Source: Brachyspira pilosicoli (GTDB taxonomy: Bacteria; Spirochaetota; Brachyspiria; Brachyspirales; Brachyspiraceae). Taken from it: a stretch of 11,656 nucleotides of DNA. The stretch lies in assembly GCF_019402445.1 (NCBI RefSeq), contig NZ_SRZM01000272.1, forward strand, positions 1 through 11,656, given 5' to 3'. Position numbers and translations under genes: made by a program. Shown here piece by piece: positions 6,322-11,656 of this stretch. How positions within the stretch are numbered: the stretch's first letter is position 1; the number at the start of each line of letters is the position of its first letter. The notes under the pieces are model-generated. The model saw only the letters and a program-made list of their open reading frames with translations. It made no database searches and was not told the origin of the DNA.

Positions 6322-7122
6322 ATGTTTAATTTAGTTTTATTAAAAAAAGAATTAAAATCAAATTTTAAAATATTATTAATATTTGCTTTAGTATTAACTA
6401 TGTATGGAGCAATTATAGTTTCTATGTTTGACCCTAAACTTGTTGATAGTTTAAACTCTATGGTTGAGAGTATGCCTCAGATGTTTGCTTTATTTGGAAT
6501 GAATAATTTTTCTAGCAATTTAACTGATTTTTTAATTGATTATTTATATTCATTTTTGCTTATTATTTTTCCATTAGTTTTTATTGTTTTGCTTGTTAAT
6601 AGACTTGTTATAAGATACCTTGATAAAGGAAGCATTGCATATTTATTTTCTACACCTAATTCAAGAATAAAGATAATATCTACGCAAATATTAAGTGCTG
6701 TTTTAGAAATATTTATATTAAACTTATATATTACTATTCTTCTTATAATTACAAGTGAGATGATGTTTAAAGGAGAACTTGATATAACAAAACTTATTAT
6801 TATAAATATTGCTCTTTATGGTTTATGGCTTTCTTTTTTAGGAATATGTTTTTTAAGTTCTGTAAGTTTTTCTTCTACATCAATTTCTCTTTGGGTAGGT
6901 GCTGGACTTTGTATATTATTTATGCTTTTTCAGATGATATCAAGGGTAGGAGAGAAGGCAGAGTTTTTTAAATATTTAAGTATTATAACATTATTTGCAC
7001 CGTCTAAATATAGTACTGATTTTAATACATTTTTAACATGTGCTATATCTTTGTTTATTATTGGAATAGTTACTAATATACTAGCTATAATTATTTTTAA
7101 TAAGAGAGATATAAGAGCATAA
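6322..7122 (+). CDS. ABC-2 type transporter permease
   Basis: A 266-residue integral membrane protein, the membrane partner of the ATPase encoded 23 bases upstream. Hydrophobic segments, read by eye, fall near residues 17-36, 72-94, 122-145, 157-180, 187-207 and 238-258. This gives six helices in the usual ABC-2 topology, with a longer loop after the first helix (about 37-71). The start MFNLVLLKKELKSN, a short amphipathic cytoplasmic segment before helix one, and the end FNKRDIRA are typical of such permeases. I start at the ATG at 6322 because of its AGGAG site; starting at the TTG at 6295 would add nine hydrophobic residues. Two copies would pair with two ATPase subunits. The cargo (drug, peptide or lipid) cannot be told from sequence. 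It is the last gene of the operon, with a hairpin 12 bases after the stop. Confidence 0.88.
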   Translation: MFNLVLLKKELKSNFKILLIFALVLTMYGAIIVSMFDPKLVDSLNSMVESMPQMFALFGMNNFSSNLTDFLIDYLYSFLLIIFPLVFIVLLVNRLVIRYLDKGSIAYLFSTPNSRIKIISTQILSAVLEIFILNLYITILLIITSEMMFKGELDITKLIIINIALYGLWLSFLGICFLSSVSFSSTSISLWVGAGLCILFMLFQMISRVGEKAEFFKYLSIITLFAPSKYSTDFNTFLTCAISLFIIGIVTNILAIIIFNKRDIRA

Positions 7123-7133
7123 TTTTTTAAGAC

Positions 7134-7167
7134 TTGCTTCATAATAATTTTTTATATTATGAAGCAA
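7134..7167. terminator. Hairpin between convergent operons, probable terminator
   Basis: A perfect 13-bp inverted repeat (7134-7146 with 7155-7167; arm TTGCTTCATAATA) encloses an 8-base loop that is T-rich on the + strand. It sits 12 bases from the permease stop on one side and 12 bases from the argD stop on the other, so it probably serves both transcripts. No clean T-run follows the stem on either strand, unlike the hairpin at 936-973, which lowers confidence in intrinsic termination. Confidence 0.55.
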
Positions 7168-7178
7168 ATCTATTATCT

Positions 7179-8408
7179 TTATCCTATACACTCAGAAAGT
7201 ATTGAAACAGCTTTTTCTAATTCTTTATCAGTTATTGTGAGAGGAGGAAGAAGTCTTATTTTATTTTTAGCAGTCAAAGGAATTACTCCTTTTGATATAC
7301 ATTTTTCTACTATTTCTCTAGCATTTAATCCTTCTTTTAAGCCTATTCCAAGCATTAAGCCTATTCCGTCCACACTTACAACATTATTAAGTTTTGTTAA
7401 TTTAGTTTTTATATATTTAGATTTTTTTTCAACTTCTTTTAAAAGTTTTTTGTCTATAATGTTTAATACTTCCAAAGCCCCAGCAGCAACAACAGGATTA
7501 GCACCAAATGTAGAAGCATGATCCCCTGGAACAAATACATCAGAGCATTTTTTGTTCATAAGTATAGCCCCTATAGGAAGCCCGCCTCCTAATCCTTTTG
7601 CTAATGTGGTAATGTCTGGTTTAATTCCAAAATGTTCAGAGCATAAAAACTTTCCTGTTCTTCCAACACCAGTTTGCACTTCATCAACTATAAAGAGTAT
7701 GTCATTTTCTTCACAGTATTTTTTTATCTTTTGTACATATTCTTTATCAAGCGGTATAACTCCACCTTCACCCTGTATAAGCTCCATCATTATAGCACAT
7801 GCATTGTCTTTTAATTTTTCTATAGTGTCTTCATAATTGTTCGCTTCTGCAAATGAAAATCCTTCCAAAAATGGAAAAAAGTAATTATGAAAAACTTCCT
7901 GACCAGTAGCAGAAATTGTAGCCATAGTTCTGCCATGAAAAGAGTTTTTTAATGTTACAATTTTGTTTTTTTTATAATTTTTATCATTATTGGCATATTT
8001 ATTGAAAGAATATTTTCTTGCACATTTAATAGCAGCTTCATTTGCTTCAGCACCAGAGTTGCAGAAAAAAGCTTTGTCGTATTTTGTTATAGAGCATAAT
8101 TTTTTTGCCAAATCAATATAAGGTTTTGTATAGAAAAGATTTGAAGTATGCTGAAGTGTTTTTGCTTGATTTACTACAGCATTAATCCAATTTTTATTTC
8201 CATAACCAATGCTATTAACTCCAATACCGCTTCCTAAATCAATATACTCTTTTCCTTCTATATCTTTTAATTTAGTATCTTTAGCAGACTCTAAAACTAA
8301 ATAGAATCTTGCATAAGTATTAGCAACATATTTTTTACTATTATTAATATATTCTTTTTTTAATTTTGATTTTTCATTATTTTGATTATTATTTTTTTTG
8401 CATGCCAT
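7179..8408 (-). CDS. argD: Acetylornithine aminotransferase
   Basis: A 409-residue class III PLP-dependent aminotransferase that converts N-acetylglutamate semialdehyde to N-acetylornithine with glutamate as amino donor. Visible marks are KKYVANTYARF near residue 25, the cofactor phosphate-binding SGAEANEAA (118-126), FHGRT (157-161), IQGEGG (211-216), the cofactor-ring Asp D242 in VDEVQTG, the Schiff-base lysine K271 in TLAKGLGGG, and STFGANP (299-305). The family fold begins near residue 18. The first 15 or so residues (MACKKNNNQNNEKSK) are an extra Lys/Asn-rich tail that includes a run of eight A bases. No later ATG is available before the core, and a GAGG ribosome site precedes the ATG at 8408. 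It is the last gene of the arg cluster, 27 bases after argB. Relatives act on ornithine, GABA or succinylornithine, but the neighbours argue for ArgD. Confidence 0.95.
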   Translation of the reverse strand: MACKKNNNQNNEKSKLKKEYINNSKKYVANTYARFYLVLESAKDTKLKDIEGKEYIDLGSGIGVNSIGYGNKNWINAVVNQAKTLQHTSNLFYTKPYIDLAKKLCSITKYDKAFFCNSGAEANEAAIKCARKYSFNKYANNDKNYKKNKIVTLKNSFHGRTMATISATGQEVFHNYFFPFLEGFSFAEANNYEDTIEKLKDNACAIMMELIQGEGGVIPLDKEYVQKIKKYCEENDILFIVDEVQTGVGRTGKFLCSEHFGIKPDITTLAKGLGGGLPIGAILMNKKCSDVFVPGDHASTFGANPVVAAGALEVLNIIDKKLLKEVEKKSKYIKTKLTKLNNVVSVDGIGLMLGIGLKEGLNAREIVEKCISKGVIPLTAKNKIRLLPPLTITDKELEKAVSILSECIG

Positions 8409-8435
8409 ATTTTTATCCTCACTATTTAATTTATT

Positions 8436-9302
8436 TTAGTCCTTATAAAACATTGTTCCTATACCTTCATCAGTAAACATCTCTATTAATAATGAATGGC
8501 ATAGTCTTCCATCTATTATAAATACTTTTGATACTCCATTTTGTACTGCATTAATACAGTGCTGAACTTTAGGTATCATTCCTCCAGATATAGTGCCGTC
8601 TTTTATAAGATTATCTATCTCTTTAATATTTATTTTGCTTATTAAAGTGCTTTCATCATCTTTATCTTTTAAAAGACCTGGTGTGTCTGTCATATATATT
8701 AATGTTTCAGCTTTTAAGCTTTCTGCTATTTTTGCAGCAGCAGTATCAGCATTAATATTATAAACATTTCCTTCTTTATCACATCCTATAGTAGCAACTA
8801 TTGGAATATATTCATTTGTTATTATAGTATTAAGCAAATGAGTATCAACATCATCAACATCTCCAACAAATCCTAAATCAATATCCCCTTTATATTTGCT
8901 TACTTTAAACATGTTGCCGTCAATACCGCATATACCTAAACATTTGCCTCCGCAGTTTTCAAGAGAAGCCACCAACTCTTTATTAACTTTTCCAGCAAGA
9001 ACCATTTTTACTATTTCAGCAGTTTCGCTGTCAGTGTATCTTAAGCCATTTATAAACTTTGATTCTTTTCCTATTTTGTTGAGCATAGCAGTAATATCTT
9101 TTCCTCCGCCATGAACCACTATAACATTTATTCCCACAGTAGAAAGCAAAGCAACGTCGCTCATTACTTTCTTTTTTAATTCAGGGTTTTCCATAGCACT
9201 TCCGCCATATTTTATTACAACGGTTTTTCCTGTGTATTTTTGTATATATGGAAGTGCCTGATTAAGTATTAATGCCTTATCTCTATTTGAAATATTTTCC
9301 AT
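8436..9302 (-). CDS. argB: N-acetylglutamate kinase, probably arginine-inhibited
   Basis: A 288-residue amino-acid kinase that phosphorylates N-acetylglutamate, the committed step when acetyl groups are recycled. Motifs: VVIKYGGSAM with K31, substrate-binding HGGGK (64-68), GLRYTD (86-91), NINADTAA (182-189), MTDTPGL (204-210) and SGGMIPKV (239-246). Two features mark the hexameric arginine-sensitive class. One is the roughly 25-residue N-terminal helix before the first strand (ALILNQALPYIQKY), absent from the insensitive E. coli type. The other is the C-terminal block IEMFTDEGIGTM. Feedback inhibition by arginine is therefore predicted. The ATG at 9302 has an AAGGA ribosome site. It lies 38 bases after argJ and 27 before argD on the same strand, so co-transcription is likely. 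Confidence 0.96.
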   Translation of the reverse strand: MENISNRDKALILNQALPYIQKYTGKTVVIKYGGSAMENPELKKKVMSDVALLSTVGINVIVVHGGGKDITAMLNKIGKESKFINGLRYTDSETAEIVKMVLAGKVNKELVASLENCGGKCLGICGIDGNMFKVSKYKGDIDLGFVGDVDDVDTHLLNTIITNEYIPIVATIGCDKEGNVYNINADTAAAKIAESLKAETLIYMTDTPGLLKDKDDESTLISKINIKEIDNLIKDGTISGGMIPKVQHCINAVQNGVSKVFIIDGRLCHSLLIEMFTDEGIGTMFYKD

Positions 9303-9340
9303 TTTTATTTCCTTGTATCTATATTGCTTTATATAAGATT

Positions 9341-10570
9341 TTAGCTTCTGTATGAGCCGTTAATTTTTACATAGTCATAAGTTAAATCACATCCCCAAGC
9401 TACAGCTTTGCTATCACCAGAGTTCATATCTATTGTAATTTTTATCTCATCTTCTTTTAATATTTTTAAAGCCTCATCTTCATCAAACTCTACACCATAT
9501 CCGTCTTTATAAACATTCATCTCTCCAGATTTTGAGCCAACGTTTATAGAAACTTTATTTATATCAAAATCAGCGTCAGTATAACCTATAGCACATGAAA
9601 TTCTTCCCCAGTTCATATCGCACCCAAACATAGCAGCCTTAACTAAATTTGATGTTATTACAGATTTTGCTATTTTTCTTGCTAATTTTATATCACTAGC
9701 ATTCATTACTTCGCATTCAATTAACTTTGTAGCTCCTTCTCCGTCTTTAGCTATTGCTTTAGATAAATAAGTATTAGTCATATTTAATGCCTTGCAAAAT
9801 ATTTTATAATTATCATCTTCTTTATCTATCAAAGTGTTTTTAGCTTCACCATTAGCAAGCACAACGCACATATCATTTGTAGAAGTATCTCCATCAACAC
9901 TAACCATATTATATGTAGATTTTGTATCTTCGCTTAAAGCCTTCTGAAGCATTTCACTTGATATATTGCAGTCTGTTGTGATAAATGCAAGCATTGTAGC
10001 CATATTAGGGTGAATCATTCCGCTTCCTTTTGCAGTGCCTCCAATATGCACTTTTTTACCGTCAATTTCAAACTCATAAGCTATCTCTTTCATAAATGTG
10101 TCAGTTGTCATTATGGCACTTGCTGCATTTTTAGCATGTTCATGAGAATGATTTGCATTGTCTATAAGCTCTTTTATATTTTTTTGTATAGGTTCTATTG
10201 GAAGAGGCACTCCTATAACACCAGTAGATGCAACAGCCACTTCTTTTTCATCAATACCAAGTACATCTGCAGTAAGTTTGCACATCTCTTTTGCTACCTC
10301 CACTCCGTTTTTATTGCAAGTGTTAGCATTTCCAGAATTGCATATAATAGCTTTTGCTTTTCCATCTTTTAAATGTTCTTTGCTTACTGTGATGTTTGCT
10401 CCACATGCTTTATTTTGAGTATATACTGCCGCAGCAGAACATTGACTTTTACTATAAATTATTGCTAAATCTTTTTTTTCTTTATTTTTCTTTATTCCTG
10501 CATGTATTCCATTTGCTAAGAAACCTTCAGAAGCACATACACCGCCTTCAATTTGTTTAATATCTATCAT
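9341..10570 (-). CDS. argJ: Glutamate N-acetyltransferase (ArgJ)
   Basis: A 409-residue self-processing enzyme that moves the acetyl group from N-acetylornithine to glutamate, yielding ornithine and regenerating N-acetylglutamate; some members also use acetyl-CoA. The autocleavage site HPNMA|TMLAF is intact, with the nucleophile T192 becoming the N-terminus of the beta chain. The oxyanion motif STGVIGVPLP (115-124) and TTDTFMK (155-161) are present. Other family blocks are CNSGNANTC (77-85) and the MNWGRISCAIGYT region near the C-terminus. The length is that of the family and no motif is missing. Its ATG has an AGGAGA ribosome site. It follows argC by 56 bases and precedes argB by 38. Whether it is mono- or bifunctional cannot be decided from the sequence; no argA-type synthase is seen in the window. 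Confidence 0.96.
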   Translation of the reverse strand: MIDIKQIEGGVCASEGFLANGIHAGIKKNKEKKDLAIIYSKSQCSAAAVYTQNKACGANITVSKEHLKDGKAKAIICNSGNANTCNKNGVEVAKEMCKLTADVLGIDEKEVAVASTGVIGVPLPIEPIQKNIKELIDNANHSHEHAKNAASAIMTTDTFMKEIAYEFEIDGKKVHIGGTAKGSGMIHPNMATMLAFITTDCNISSEMLQKALSEDTKSTYNMVSVDGDTSTNDMCVVLANGEAKNTLIDKEDDNYKIFCKALNMTNTYLSKAIAKDGEGATKLIECEVMNASDIKLARKIAKSVITSNLVKAAMFGCDMNWGRISCAIGYTDADFDINKVSINVGSKSGEMNVYKDGYGVEFDEDEALKILKEDEIKITIDMNSGDSKAVAWGCDLTYDYVKINGSYRS

Positions 10571-10626
10571 TTTATTCTCCTATTGTTGTTTAATAAAAAT
10601 TGTATAAAAATATATATTTATAATTA

Positions 10627-11656
10627 TTAAAAAGCTGGAGGTATTATATTCAAACCTTCATCTTCTTTTAAGCCTAAAGCTATATTCATGTTTTGTATTG
10701 CCTGTCCTGCCGCTCCTTTTACCATATTGTCTATTGTTGATACTATTATTAATTTGTTTGTTCTCTCGTCCATATGCAAAGATATATCACAATAATTTGA
10801 GTATTTAACATATTTTAAATTTGCTATCTCTCCAATATTTAATACTCTTACAAATGCTGAATCTTTATAAAACTCTTTGTAAATATTATGTATGTCTTCT
10901 AATTTAAGATTTTTATTTTCTAATTTTGTATATATTGTTGAAACTATCCCTCTGTTTAATGGAAGCAAATGAGGAACAAAAGTAACTTTTATATCTTCAC
11001 CGTATATGTTTGATAATGTTTGTTCTATTTCAGGGGTGTGTCTATGTTCAGCAATTTTGTATGGAGCAAATGCTTCATTACATTCTGTATAATGAGTATT
11101 TAATTTTAATTCACGTCCTGCACCAGTAGCTCCAGATTTTGAGTCGATTATAATATCATCTTTTTGTATTAATTTGTTTACTAAAGATGGTGCTAATGCT
11201 AAACCTATAGAAGTAGGGTAGCATCCGGGATTTCCTATAATTTTTGCATTCTTTAATTGTTTCTTATTATATACATTATCATACTTAATTATTTCAGGTA
11301 TTGAATAAATTGCCTCTTTGTGAAGATTTTTATATTTATATTCTTTGCCGTACCAATTTTTATAATCTTCTTCATCGTCCAATCTAAAATCAGCACCCAA
11401 ATCTATAAATAAAATATTTTTTTCAAAGCATTTATTTGCAATCTCATCGCTTAAACCAGCGGGAAGTGAAGCAAATACAACATTGGTATCATTAAATATT
11501 TCATTTTCATCTATTAATAATTTATCTAAGTTTTTATTTAAGTTAGGATATATTTCGTTTATATTTTTCCCAACAAAACTTTTTGAAGAAATATTTTTTA
11601 ATTCTACTTTACTATGAGATAATAGCAGTCTAATTAATTCTGCACCTGCATATCCT
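10627..11656 (-). CDS. argC: N-acetyl-gamma-glutamyl-phosphate reductase, 5' end outside window
   Basis: The NADPH-dependent reductase that turns N-acetylglutamyl phosphate into its semialdehyde, the step between ArgB and ArgD. The frame stays open to the right edge. The visible 342 residues begin GYAGAELIRLL, the end of the GATGYAG dinucleotide-binding loop, so only about ten residues are lost. A TTG at 11400 begins a shorter open frame but is the leucine of IDLGADFRLD and not a start. The catalytic cysteine lies in GNPGCYPTS (codon at 11221-11223), and the HRHTPEIEQ block that supplies the active-site histidine is present, as are SGATGAGRE and PLNRGI. The C-terminal GAAGQAIQNMNIALGL is typical. 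It is the first visible gene of the arg cluster, so the promoter and any arginine-responsive site lie beyond the window. Confidence 0.95.
   Translation of the reverse strand, partial: GYAGAELIRLLLSHSKVELKNISSKSFVGKNINEIYPNLNKNLDKLLIDENEIFNDTNVVFASLPAGLSDEIANKCFEKNILFIDLGADFRLDDEEDYKNWYGKEYKYKNLHKEAIYSIPEIIKYDNVYNKKQLKNAKIIGNPGCYPTSIGLALAPSLVNKLIQKDDIIIDSKSGATGAGRELKLNTHYTECNEAFAPYKIAEHRHTPEIEQTLSNIYGEDIKVTFVPHLLPLNRGIVSTIYTKLENKNLKLEDIHNIYKEFYKDSAFVRVLNIGEIANLKYVKYSNYCDISLHMDERTNKLIIVSTIDNMVKGAAGQAIQNMNIALGLKEDEGLNIIPPAF

Noticed and set aside
7159..7836. Plus-strand open frames opposite argD, beginning in the hairpin
   Set aside because: The argD frame carries all catalytic motifs; the opposite frames have no domain and one begins inside the inter-operon hairpin.
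10010..10418. Plus-strand open frames opposite argJ
   Set aside because: They are antisense shadows of a conserved enzyme and have unnatural Cys/Phe/Ser-rich composition.
10627..11400. A 257-residue argC starting at the TTG at 11400
   Set aside because: The frame stays open to the right edge and the upstream codons encode the GYAGAELIRLL cofactor-binding region, so the shorter version would lack an essential domain.

Overview
The window is very AT-rich, with A/T-heavy codon choice and short intergenic gaps. It carries proteins of the DUF4132 (MolR/YehI-like) family next to ordinary anaerobe-type housekeeping genes. Together these suggest a low-GC host-associated anaerobe, and the style fits the spirochaete Brachyspira best. 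That assignment is inference from gene style; there is no rRNA or other marker gene here. No tRNA, rRNA, CRISPR array, insertion sequence or phage gene was seen, and no gene-free stretch exceeds about 140 bases.

Layout. (1) Bases 1-3592 hold two DUF4132 proteins on the + strand. The first is cut by the window edge and the second is a 463-residue protein that lacks the usual long N-terminal part. They flank a minus-strand M42 metallo-aminopeptidase. A 16-bp perfect hairpin at 936-973 closes both the first DUF4132 gene and the peptidase gene. (2) Bases 3668-4688 hold a free-standing family 2 glycosyltransferase behind a good sigma70-type promoter. (3) Bases 4711-7122 form a self-contained transporter operon: a TetR-family repressor, an ABC ATPase and a six-helix ABC-2 permease. 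A near-perfect palindrome sits on the predicted transcription start, the expected place for an autoregulatory operator. (4) From 7179 to the right edge, all on the minus strand, lies an arginine/ornithine cluster read argC-argJ-argB-argD. Its products carry N-acetylglutamate through the phosphate, the semialdehyde and N-acetylornithine, and ArgJ recycles the acetyl group to glutamate. ArgC loses only about its first ten residues at the window edge. A 13-bp hairpin at 7134-7167 separates this cluster from the converging transporter operon.

How the genes work together: the arg cluster is one pathway and probably one transcript. ArgB has the N-terminal helix and C-terminal block of arginine-inhibited kinases, which fits the recycling pathway implied by ArgJ. 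The TetR/ABC operon is probably an inducible efflux or self-protection unit of unknown substrate. The DUF4132 proteins have no established biochemical role, and their repeated presence is the least explained part of the window. Several gene starts were moved from the longest open frame to a downstream ATG with a ribosome binding site; the reasons are given with each gene.
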